In this document: piece by piece, positions 23,800 to 31,004 of the stretch
Layout of the letters: each line of letters begins with the position of its first letter
Numbering within the stretch: position 1 is the stretch's first letter
Assembly (NCBI RefSeq): GCF_000718775.1
Contig: NZ_JOCB01000035.1
Span: 1 to 64,000 of the forward strand
Direction of reading: 5' to 3'
DNA: 64,000 nucleotides
Source of the DNA: Streptomyces sp. NRRL S-31
GTDB taxonomy: Bacteria > Actinomycetota > Actinomycetes > Streptomycetales > Streptomycetaceae
Notes under the pieces: model-generated
Databases searched by the model: none
What the model was told of the DNA's origin: nothing
Seen by the model: the letters and a program-made list of their open reading frames with translations, nothing else
Translations under genes and position numbers: made by a program

Positions 23800-23815
23800 T
23801 CCGATTGCTATCGGA
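23800..23815. promoter_or_regulatory. Inverted repeat in the gluR-gluA intergenic region
   Basis: TCCGAT-TGCT-ATCGGA, perfect 6-base arms around a 4-base centre, about 95 bases upstream of gluA. A candidate regulator site in the 296-base divergent region. Confidence 0.45.
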
Positions 23816-23823
23816 TTGTGATG

Positions 23824-23841
23824 CTCAGATTCCCCTCAGAT
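23824..23841 (+). promoter_or_regulatory. Direct-repeat candidate GluR site
   Basis: CTCAGAT occurs at 23824-23830 and 23835-23841, an 11-base period typical of tandem OmpR-family dimer sites. It lies just upstream of the predicted gluA -35 box, a position suited to activation. Confidence 0.5.
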
Positions 23842-23844
23842 GTG

Positions 23845-23874
23845 ATGACGCAGGTCACAGCCCATCACTACTGT
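23845..23874 (+). promoter_or_regulatory. Predicted gluA promoter
   Basis: ATGACG (23845-23850), an 18-base spacer, and TACTGT (23869-23874). The leader to the gluA ATG at 23910 would be about 30 bases. The weak -35 fits an activator-dependent promoter. Confidence 0.5.
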
Positions 23875-23909
23875 CCTCGGATACCCGAGGAGGACGGAGC
23901 CTGAGAGCG

Positions 23910-24686
23910 ATGACCAAAGTACCGGTGACCAAGGAAGACGTGGTCACCTCCGACGAACTGGTCGTCCTGAGGAGCGTCAACAAGCACTTCGGCGCGTTGC
24001 ACGTGCTCCAGGACATCGACCTGACGATCGCCCGCGGCGAGGTCGTCGTGGTCATCGGGCCCTCCGGGTCCGGCAAGTCGACCCTGTGCCGCACCGTCAA
24101 CCGCCTGGAGACGGTCGACTCGGGCACGATCACGATCGACGGCAAGCCGCTGCCGCACGAGGGCCGGGAGCTGGCCCGGCTGCGGGCGGACGTCGGCATG
24201 GTGTTCCAGTCGTTCAACCTCTTCGCGCACAAGACCGTGCTCGAGAACGTGATGCTGGGCCAGGTCAAGGTCCGCAAGGCGGACAAGAAGCAGGCCGAGG
24301 AGAAGGCCCGGGCGCTGCTGGACCGGGTCGGCGTGGGCACCCAGGCCGACAAGTACCCCGCCCAGCTGTCCGGCGGCCAGCAGCAGCGGGTGGCGATCGC
24401 GCGGGCGCTGGCGATGGACCCGAAGGTCATGCTGTTCGACGAGCCGACCTCCGCCCTGGACCCCGAGATGATCAACGAGGTCCTGGAGGTCATGCAGCAG
24501 CTCGCGCGCGAGGGCATGACGATGATCGTCGTCACGCACGAGATGGGCTTCGCCCGCTCGGCCGCCAACCGGGTCGTCTTCATGGCGGACGGCCGGATCG
24601 TCGAACAGGCCACGCCCGACCAGTTCTTCAGCAACCCGCGCAGCGACCGGGCGAAGGACTTCCTGTCCAAGATCCTGCACCACTGA
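23910..24686 (+). CDS. gluA: Glutamate ABC transporter ATP-binding protein
   Basis: 258 residues, polar amino-acid ABC ATPase. Walker [11 protein letters not shown]-loop [11 protein letters not shown], signature [16 protein letters not shown], Walker [15 protein letters not shown], and H-loop [10 protein letters not shown]. First gene of gluABCD: ATPase, binding lipoprotein and two permeases, importing glutamate. ATG at 23910 chosen because homology starts here; GAGAG is close upstream and the frame's earlier codons fall in the promoter. Divergent from gluRK. Confidence 0.95.
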   Translation: MTKVPVTKEDVVTSDELVVLRSVNKHFGALHVLQDIDLTIARGEVVVVIGPSGSGKSTLCRTVNRLETVDSGTITIDGKPLPHEGRELARLRADVGMVFQSFNLFAHKTVLENVMLGQVKVRKADKKQAEEKARALLDRVGVGTQADKYPAQLSGGQQQRVAIARALAMDPKVMLFDEPTSALDPEMINEVLEVMQQLAREGMTMIVVTHEMGFARSAANRVVFMADGRIVEQATPDQFFSNPRSDRAKDFLSKILHH

Positions 24687-24767
24687 CCGCACGGCCCCGC
24701 CCGCTCAGCCCGCCCGCGTCACGCGCCTTTGGGGACCGGGCCCCTCACCACTCGAAGGATGTTCACC

Positions 24768-25598
24768 ATGAAGCTCCGCAAGGTCACCGCCGCCTCGGCC
24801 GTCCTCCTCGCCCTCTCCGTGACCGCCACCGCGTGCGGCGGCGGCAAGGACGACAAGGGTTCCGGTGACGGCAAGAAGATCGCCGTCGGCATCAAGTTCG
24901 ACCAGCCGGGCATCGGCCAGAAGACCCCGCAGGGCTACTCGGGCTTCGACGTCGACGTGGCCACCTATGTCGCCGGGAAGCTCGGCTACAAGGCCGACCA
25001 GATCGAGTGGAAGGAGTCGAAGAGCGCCGACCGCGAGACCATGCTCCAGCGCGGCGACGTCGACTTCATCGCCGCCTCCTACTCGATCACCCCGGAGCGC
25101 CAGAAGCTCGTCGACTTCGCCGGCCCCTACCTGCTGGCCCACCAGGACGTGCTGGTCCGCGCGGACGACACCGCGATCAAGTCGGCGGCCGACCTGAACA
25201 AGGCGCGGCTGTGTTCGGTCACCGGCTCGACCTCGGCGCAGAACGTCAAGGACAAGCTCGCCCCCAAGGCGCAGCTCCAGAAGTACCCGACGTACTCCGC
25301 CTGCCTGACCGGTCTCCAGAACAAGAACATCGACGCCCTCACCACGGACGACTCGATCCTCGCGGGTTACGCCAGCCAGTCCCAGTTCAAGGGCAAGTTC
25401 AAGCTGGGCGGCCTGAAGATGACCAACGAGAACTACGGCATCGGCGTCAAGAAGGGCAGCGACCTCAAGGACAAGATCAACAAGGCGCTCGAGGCGATGG
25501 TCTCCGACGGCTCCTGGCAGAAGGCCGTGGACAAGAACTTCGGCCCGGCCGGCTACAAGAACGAGCCCGCCCCGAAGATCGGCGAGATCAAGAGCTGA
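24768..25598 (+). CDS. gluB: Glutamate-binding lipoprotein
   Basis: 276 residues. The signal peptide ends in VTATAC-GGG, a slightly atypical lipobox (Ala at -3), so the protein should be lipid-anchored outside the membrane. Family 3 solute-binding protein features: GFDVDVATYVAGKLGY, SADRETMLQRGDVDFIAASYSITPER (read in parts), DFAGPYL, and the two lobe-linking segments around QNVKDKLAPKAQ. It delivers glutamate to GluCD. ATG at 24768 with GAAGGA; an in-frame ATG at 24759 is too near the ribosome site. 81 bases after gluA. Confidence 0.94.
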   Translation: MKLRKVTAASAVLLALSVTATACGGGKDDKGSGDGKKIAVGIKFDQPGIGQKTPQGYSGFDVDVATYVAGKLGYKADQIEWKESKSADRETMLQRGDVDFIAASYSITPERQKLVDFAGPYLLAHQDVLVRADDTAIKSAADLNKARLCSVTGSTSAQNVKDKLAPKAQLQKYPTYSACLTGLQNKNIDALTTDDSILAGYASQSQFKGKFKLGGLKMTNENYGIGVKKGSDLKDKINKALEAMVSDGSWQKAVDKNFGPAGYKNEPAPKIGEIKS

Positions 25599-25674
25599 GG
25601 CAACGCCCGGTGGGTGCGCCGTCCGCCGAGGACGGCGCACCCGGGCATCCCTACACGCGGAAGCGCGGGAGATC

Positions 25675-26343
25675 GTGTTCGACTTTCTTGACGGTTACGA
25701 CGTACTGGGCGCCTTCTGGACGACGGTGCAGCTGACGCTGCTGTCCGCCGTGGGCTCCCTGATCTGGGGCACCCTGCTGGCCGGCATGCGGGTGGGCCCG
25801 GTGCCGCTGATGCGCGGCTTCGGCACCGCCTATGTGAACATCGTGCGGAACATCCCGCTCACGGTGATCATCCTCTTCGCCTCGCTCGGCCTGTACTCGA
25901 CGCTGAGCATCAGCCTCGGTGCCGGCGGCGACATCGACACGGCCAACTTCCGGCTGGCGGTGCTCGGTCTGATCGTCTACACGTCGGCCTTCGTGTGCGA
26001 GGCGATCCGGTCCGGCATCAACACGGTGCCGGTCGGCCAGGCGGAGGCCGCGCGGGCCATCGGGCTGAGCTTCACCCAGGTCCTGTTCCTGGTCGTGCTG
26101 CCGCAGGCCTTCCGGGCGGCCGTCGGCCCGCTCACCAACGTCCTGATCGCGTTGACGAAGAACACGACGGTGGCGGCCGCGATCGGCGTCGCCGAGGCGG
26201 CCCTGTTGATGAAGGACATGGTCGAGAAGGAAGCGCAGCTGCTGCTGATCTCCGCGATCATCGCGTTCGGCTTCTGCTGCCTGACCCTGCCGACCGGCCT
26301 GATCCTCGGCTGGGTGGGCAAGAAGGTGGCGGTGAAGCGATGA
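25675..26343 (+). CDS. gluC: Glutamate ABC transporter permease
   Basis: 222 residues, HisM/GlnP-type permease with about five membrane helices. The EAA loop that docks with the ATPase reads EAARAIGLSFTQVLFLVVLPQAFR. GTG start at 25675 after GGGAG. Its stop overlaps the gluD ATG (ATGA), so the two membrane subunits are translationally coupled. Confidence 0.93.
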   Translation: MFDFLDGYDVLGAFWTTVQLTLLSAVGSLIWGTLLAGMRVGPVPLMRGFGTAYVNIVRNIPLTVIILFASLGLYSTLSISLGAGGDIDTANFRLAVLGLIVYTSAFVCEAIRSGINTVPVGQAEAARAIGLSFTQVLFLVVLPQAFRAAVGPLTNVLIALTKNTTVAAAIGVAEAALLMKDMVEKEAQLLLISAIIAFGFCCLTLPTGLILGWVGKKVAVKR

Positions 26344-27236
26344 CTTCGGTCCTGTACGACGCGCAGGGGCCGCGCGCCAAGCGGCGCAACGTCCTCTACA
26401 CGGTGCTCTTCACCGTCGCGCTCGCGGCTGTCGCCTGGTGGGTGTACGCGTCCCTCGACGACAAGCACCAGCTGGACTGGGCGCTGTGGAAGCCCTACCT
26501 CGGCGGCGGTACCGAGGCGTACTCGACGTACATATGGCCGGGTCTGGAGAACACCCTCAAGGCGGCGGCCCTGTCGATGGTCATCGCGCTGCCGCTGGGT
26601 GCCGTGCTCGGTCTCGCCCGGCTCTCGGACCATGTGTGGGTGCGGGTGCCGGCGTCGGTCGTCGTGGAGTTCTTCCGCGCCATCCCGGTGCTGGTGCTGA
26701 TGATCTTCGGGCTGGCGCTCTACGCCCAGTACACCGAGGTCAACTCGGACGACCGTCCGCTCTACGCGGTCGTCACCGGCCTGGTGCTGTACAACGCGTC
26801 GGTCCTCGCCGAGATCGTCCGCGCGGGCATCCTCGCCCTGCCGAAGGGCCAGTCCGAGGCGGCCATGGCGATCGGGCTGCGCAAGGGGCAGGTGATGCGG
26901 ATCATCCTGCTGCCGCAGGCCGTCACCACCATGCTCCCGGCGATCGTCAGCCAGCTCGTGGTCATCGTGAAGGACACCGCGCTGGGCGGCGCCGTCCTCA
27001 CCTTCCCCGAACTGCTCGCCTCGGCGAACACCATGAGCGGCTACTACGGCGCCAACACCATCGCCTCCTTCACGGTGGTGGCTGTGATCTACGTCGCCAT
27101 CAACTTCTCGCTGACCTCGTTCGCGAGCTGGCTGGAGGGCCGGCTGCGGCGGCGGAAGAAGTCGACGGGCGCGGTGCTGAGCGCGCAGGAGACCGCGGAC
27201 ACCCCGGATCCCGCCGGAACCGGAATCGCGGCCTGA
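26340..27236 (+). CDS. gluD: Glutamate ABC transporter permease
   Basis: 298 residues, second membrane subunit. N-terminal basic stretch and helix (LYTVLFTVALAAVAWWVYASL), transport core, EAA loop EAAMAIGLRKGQVMRIILLPQA, and a hydrophilic 30-residue tail. It is longer than GluC, as usual for the pair. The ATG at 26340 overlaps the gluC stop. Ends 24 bases before a strong terminator. Confidence 0.94.
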   Translation: MTSVLYDAQGPRAKRRNVLYTVLFTVALAAVAWWVYASLDDKHQLDWALWKPYLGGGTEAYSTYIWPGLENTLKAAALSMVIALPLGAVLGLARLSDHVWVRVPASVVVEFFRAIPVLVLMIFGLALYAQYTEVNSDDRPLYAVVTGLVLYNASVLAEIVRAGILALPKGQSEAAMAIGLRKGQVMRIILLPQAVTTMLPAIVSQLVVIVKDTALGGAVLTFPELLASANTMSGYYGANTIASFTVVAVIYVAINFSLTSFASWLEGRLRRRKKSTGAVLSAQETADTPDPAGTGIAA

Positions 27237-27260
27237 CACCAGGTCAGAGCCGAACGCGTC

Positions 27261-27296
27261 ACCGGGGGCAGTGGCTTGATCGCCACTGCCCCCGGT
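27261..27296. terminator. Terminator of the gluABCD operon
   Basis: A perfect 15-bp stem (ACCGGGGGCAGTGGC at 27261-27275, GCCACTGCCCCCGGT at 27282-27296) with a 6-base loop TTGATC. Confidence 0.93.
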
Positions 27297-27412
27297 CACT
27301 TGACGCAAACTCTGCCAATGGGTTGCATACGTTCTGTGATCGTGCACCCCGCTCCACCTTCCTGTTCACTTGTCACCGTCAGGGCATCGTCACGGGCAGG
27401 GGGTGCCGCTTC

Positions 27413-29113
27413 ATGGACCCGGTGATCATCGTCGGAGCGGGGCCCGTCGGGCTGACGCTCGCCCTGCTGCTGGCCCGTCAGGACGTGCCCAGCGTCGTCC
27501 TGGACGAGGGTCCCGGCAAGGACGAACCCCGCCCGGCCCGTACCGTCGTGCTGCGCGAGGACACGGCGGCCCTGCTGGAGCGGCTGACCGGAGTCCCCCT
27601 CGACGAGCACGGCGTGCGCTGGGCCGGATGGCGGTCCCTCAGGCGCAAGCAGGTGATGACCGAGATCGTCTTCGCCGAGGACGACCCCGCCGCCCCGCTG
27701 CACATCGCCCAGCACGTCCTGACGAACGCCCTGCGCGCGGCCCTCGCCGGCGAACCGCTGGCCGAGGTGGTGGCCGACAGTCGGCTGGACGCGCTCGAGC
27801 AGGACCGTTCCGGCGTCGCCGCGCACACCCGCGGTCCGAAGGCCGCCTGGTGGCGGGGCAGTCACCTGGTCGGCTGCGACGGAGCCCGCTCCACCGTGCG
27901 CAAGCTCCAGGACATCCGCTTCCCCGGCCGTACGGCGGTGGAGCGGTACGCGGTCGCCGCGCTGCGCACGGAACTTCCGTGGGAGGGCCAGGCGTTGCTC
28001 CATCGGACACCGCCGTGGCGGTCGTCCGAGCCCTCGGCCGGGGAGGTGACCGCCCGCCCCCTCCCGGACGGCGCCTGGCGGCTGGACTGGCTGCTGCCCC
28101 CGGGCAAGGACCTGGTCACACCCGAGATGTTGCTGACCCGCGTCCGGGAGACCCTGACCGGCTGGACGGGCGAGGCCGCACCGGTGTACGACCTGCTCGA
28201 CACCGGCGTCCACACGGTGCACCACCGGCTGGCCCGCCGGTGGCGGGCCGGCCGGGTCTTCCTCGCCGGGGACGCGGCCCACCTGCTCGGCGCGTTCGGC
28301 ACCCAGGGGCTCGACGAAGGTCTCCGGGACGCCGACAACCTCGCGTGGAAGCTGGCCGCGGTCTGGCACCACGGTCCGCACGAGGCGCTGCTGGACAGCT
28401 ACCAGACCGAGCGGCGCGCGGTGATCGCCGCCCGGCTGCGCGCCGCCGACCAGGCGTTGCCGGTGCTCCGCGGCGGGGGCGGGCTGCGCCACATCGTCCC
28501 GGGCGCGGCCCGGGGCCACGGCGCGCTGTTCACCGACGGCCACCTGGGGCGCGGTGCGCTGGGTGCGCCGGGGACGTACGCCGGCTCACCGCTCGCGCCC
28601 GGGCGTCTGGCGGCGGAGATCGCCGTCGACACGCCGCCCGGCGCTCCGGTGGCCGACGTGCGGGTCACGGCGGAGGACGGGTCCTTCGTCCGGCTGCGCG
28701 ACCGGCTCGACCGCGGCGCGCTGCTGGTCGTCCTGGTCGCGCCCGGTACGGGGGTGTGGGATCGCAAGCACTGGATGTCCGCCGGTGTGATGCCCCGGCT
28801 CGCGGCGGCGGTGAGCGCGCTGCCGCACCCGGCCGAGCTGCTGGTCGCCGAGGGCTATCCGGGCGCCCCGGCCCACAGCGTGCTGCTGGTACGCCCCGAC
28901 GGCCACCTGGTCACCGCGCTGAACGGGGTCCGCCCGGCCGACCTGTACGCGGCGGCGGAGGCCACGCTGGGCGGCGGCCCGGAAGCGGAGCGGAGCGAGC
29001 AGAGCGGGGAGGAGGAGAGGCCGGAGGACGAGCGGAGCAGGGAGGAGCGGAGCGGGGCGGGACGGGGCGGGGAGGATACGGCGCCGACGGAGGCACGTTC
29101 GGGCGTGCGCTGA
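27413..29113 (+). CDS. FAD-dependent aromatic-type monooxygenase
   Basis: 566 residues of the class A flavoprotein hydroxylase family (PheA/TfdB, UbiH-like). FAD-binding GxGxxG (IIVGAGPVGLTLALLLARQ) at the N-terminus, DG motif (LVGCDGARSTVRK), and GD motif (RVFLAGDAAHLLGAFGTQGL) near residue 283, then a thioredoxin-like C-terminal domain. NAD(P)H-dependent hydroxylation of an aromatic or polyketide substrate is expected; the substrate is unknown. The last 50 or so residues are Glu/Arg/Ser-rich. ATG at 27413 after GGGGGTG; a TTGACG at 27300 lies in its upstream region. It is alone, so not clearly part of a biosynthetic cluster. Confidence 0.88.
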   Translation: MDPVIIVGAGPVGLTLALLLARQDVPSVVLDEGPGKDEPRPARTVVLREDTAALLERLTGVPLDEHGVRWAGWRSLRRKQVMTEIVFAEDDPAAPLHIAQHVLTNALRAALAGEPLAEVVADSRLDALEQDRSGVAAHTRGPKAAWWRGSHLVGCDGARSTVRKLQDIRFPGRTAVERYAVAALRTELPWEGQALLHRTPPWRSSEPSAGEVTARPLPDGAWRLDWLLPPGKDLVTPEMLLTRVRETLTGWTGEAAPVYDLLDTGVHTVHHRLARRWRAGRVFLAGDAAHLLGAFGTQGLDEGLRDADNLAWKLAAVWHHGPHEALLDSYQTERRAVIAARLRAADQALPVLRGGGGLRHIVPGAARGHGALFTDGHLGRGALGAPGTYAGSPLAPGRLAAEIAVDTPPGAPVADVRVTAEDGSFVRLRDRLDRGALLVVLVAPGTGVWDRKHWMSAGVMPRLAAAVSALPHPAELLVAEGYPGAPAHSVLLVRPDGHLVTALNGVRPADLYAAAEATLGGGPEAERSEQSGEEERPEDERSREERSGAGRGGEDTAPTEARSGVR

Positions 29114-29170
29114 CCGGCGTGCGCTGCCCGGCGTGCGCTGCCCGGCGTGCGCTGAGCCTGTGGCCGGGCG

Positions 29171-29550
29171 CGGGCTCCGGCGGCCGCGGCCCTGTGTCCT
29201 GGGGCATCCGCTCTGGCGCGTCCGGCCGCCCTGAGCCGGCGGCACCCTCCGGCGTGCTCGGCCCTGAGCCCATCCGCTCTGGCGCGCCCGGCCCCGAGCC
29301 GGGGGCACGCCCTCCGGCTCACATGGCCCTCAGCCCGGGGACACCCCCTTCGCTTCGGCGTGCGCGATCCTGAGCCCGGAGGTACTCCCTCCGGCGCACT
29401 CGGCCCTGAGCCCGGGGGCACGCCCTCCGGCGTGCCCGGCCGCCCTGAGCCGGCGGCACCCTCCGGCACACCCGACCCTCAGCCCAGGGACGCCCGTTCG
29501 CTTCGGCGTGCGCGGCCCTGTCCCGGGGTCGCTCGCTCCGGCGTGCCCGG
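29171..29550. repeat. Degenerate 36-40-bp minisatellite, about 11 copies
   Basis: Diverged tandem units starting CTCCGGCGTGCCCGGCCCTG and followed by AGCCCGGGGGCACGCC recur from about 29171 to 29550, some with TTCG or ATCCG joints. Three perfect 14-bp copies of GGCGTGCGCTGCCC-type sequence precede them (29117-29157). The gap 29114-29882 has no credible gene; proline- and glycine-rich frames here are by-products of the repeat. Confidence 0.8.
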
Positions 29551-29882
29551 ACACCGACACCGCGCGCGGGAACGGCACGGGCGTCGGCGTCCTCCGACGT
29601 GTGCGGGGCCCTTGTCCGAGAGGGCAGGCGCCGACGGGCTCCGACGTGCGCCGATCGCGCTCCCCGGCCCCCCGTCCACGAGGTGACACTCGGTTGACCG
29701 GGTTGCGCCGGCATGCTGTACTCCGGATCGTGACCGACACCTGTGTGCGCCTGTGGCGGAGGGTCCATATGGACCTCGTCCGCTACGCGGGCTGCGTGTG
29801 TCGCCCGTCCTGCTGACTTCGCCCTCCCCCACCGGGCGCCGTCGCGCGCCCGTTCCCGCGAACGCTCCCAGGACGGTTGCCC

Positions 29883-30425
29883 GTGTCTGTCCCCTCCCCT
29901 TACCTGCCCTCCTCCGTGTCCCCCGCCACCTCGGCACCCACCCAGGCGGAACTCCTCGCCTTCGTCCGGCACGCCGCGGCCGACGCCGAGCTGATCGCCT
30001 CCCTGCCGCTCGACCCGGAGGGCCGCACCTGGGTGCGGCTGGACGGGCCCGGCGGCAGCGAGGCATGGCTGATCGGCTGGCCGCCCGGCACCGGCACCGG
30101 CTGGCACGACCACGCCGACTCCGTCGGTGCCTTCCTCACCGCCTCGGGCGAGCTCACCGAGAACTCCCTCGCCGCCCGGCTGCCCACCGACGGCTGGAAG
30201 ACCCTGGAACTCACCGACGGAGTGGACCGCGTACGCCGGCTGACCACCGGCCAGGGACGCGCCTTCGGCCGCCACCACGTGCACGAGGTGCTCAACGAGT
30301 CCCTCGAGCGGCACGCGGTCTCCGTGCACGCCTACTATCCGCCGCTGCCCCACATCCGCCGTTACAGCCGCACGGGCCCGGTGCTCCGCCTGGAGCAGGT
30401 CGAACGCCCGGAGGACTGGCAGTGA
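29883..30425 (+). CDS. Cysteine dioxygenase
   Basis: 180 residues, cupin fold. Metal-binding motifs GWHDHADSVGAFLTASGELTE (read in two parts: His-x-His near residue 75, then Glu/Gly) and FGRHHVHEVLN give the three-histidine iron site of cysteine dioxygenases. It oxidises cysteine to cysteine sulfinate with O2. GTG at 29883 with AGGACGG; an in-frame TTG at 29877 is too close to that site. The gene overlaps the rhodanese gene (GTGA), so the pair is one translation unit concerned with thiol sulfur. Confidence 0.9.
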   Translation: MSVPSPYLPSSVSPATSAPTQAELLAFVRHAAADAELIASLPLDPEGRTWVRLDGPGGSEAWLIGWPPGTGTGWHDHADSVGAFLTASGELTENSLAARLPTDGWKTLELTDGVDRVRRLTTGQGRAFGRHHVHEVLNESLERHAVSVHAYYPPLPHIRRYSRTGPVLRLEQVERPEDWQ

Positions 30426-30862
30426 GCGGCGTGGGCGAGCAGTCGCCGGTGAGCGGTGCGCCGGACCGACGGCCGGTCGGCATCGACGAGTTGCTGGACC
30501 GGGTACGGGCCGGCTACCGGCGCGTCGAGGCACGGGAGGCGTACGAGGCCGCCCGTGCCGGGGACGCGCTGCTGGTCGACATCCGGTACGCGGCGCTGCG
30601 CGAGCGGGACGGGCTCATCCCGGGTGCCGTCGTGGTCGAGCGCAACGAGCTGGAGTGGCGCCTCGATCCCCAGGGCAGCCACCGCCTCCCCGAGGCCACC
30701 GGACACGACCTGCGCGCCGTGGTGGTCTGCAACGAGGGGTACGCCTCCAGCCTCGCCGCCGCCTCCCTCCACCAACTGGGCCTGCACCGGGCGACGGACC
30801 TGGTGGGCGGCTTCCAGGCATGGCGGGCGGCAGGGCTTCCGGTGGCACCGGCCACGCGCTGA
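30422..30862 (+). CDS. Rhodanese-domain protein
   Basis: 146 residues, single rhodanese domain: LLVDIRYAALRERDGLIPGA (start of fold) and active loop VVCNEGYASSLAA with the persulfide-forming Cys, ending VGGFQAWRAAGLPV. It would transfer sulfane sulfur. Start overlaps the stop of the cysteine dioxygenase gene. This pairing is common in actinomycetes and suggests joint handling of excess cysteine or of sulfane sulfur. Followed by a strong hairpin. Confidence 0.9.
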   Translation: MSGVGEQSPVSGAPDRRPVGIDELLDRVRAGYRRVEAREAYEAARAGDALLVDIRYAALRERDGLIPGAVVVERNELEWRLDPQGSHRLPEATGHDLRAVVVCNEGYASSLAAASLHQLGLHRATDLVGGFQAWRAAGLPVAPATR

Positions 30863-30926
30863 CCGGCCCGGCACCCGAGCCGGCCACGTCCGGCACCAGC
30901 CGTGCCCCGGGCCGTCGGCGCGGCGA

Positions 30927-30960
30927 GCCGTGAACCCCCGGGCACTCGGGGGTTCACGGC
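30927..30960. terminator. Bidirectional hairpin terminator
   Basis: A perfect 14-bp stem (GCCGTGAACCCCCG, 30927-30940; CGGGGGTTCACGGC, 30947-30960) with a 6-base loop between the convergent rhodanese and FtsX-type permease genes. Confidence 0.92.
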
Positions 30961-31004
30961 AGCGGCCCGGGTGGCCGGACCGCGGGCGGTCCTGCCACCC
31001 GGCA

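Noticed and set aside
27413..29113. FAD monooxygenase as part of an aromatic polyketide cluster
   Set aside because: No ketosynthase, acyl carrier protein, cyclase or resistance gene lies nearby.
28855..30533. Proline- and glycine-rich minus-strand frames over the 29.2-kb repeats
   Set aside because: They arise from the GC-rich minisatellite and lack a start with a ribosome site or any recognisable domain. A repetitive surface protein cannot be fully excluded.
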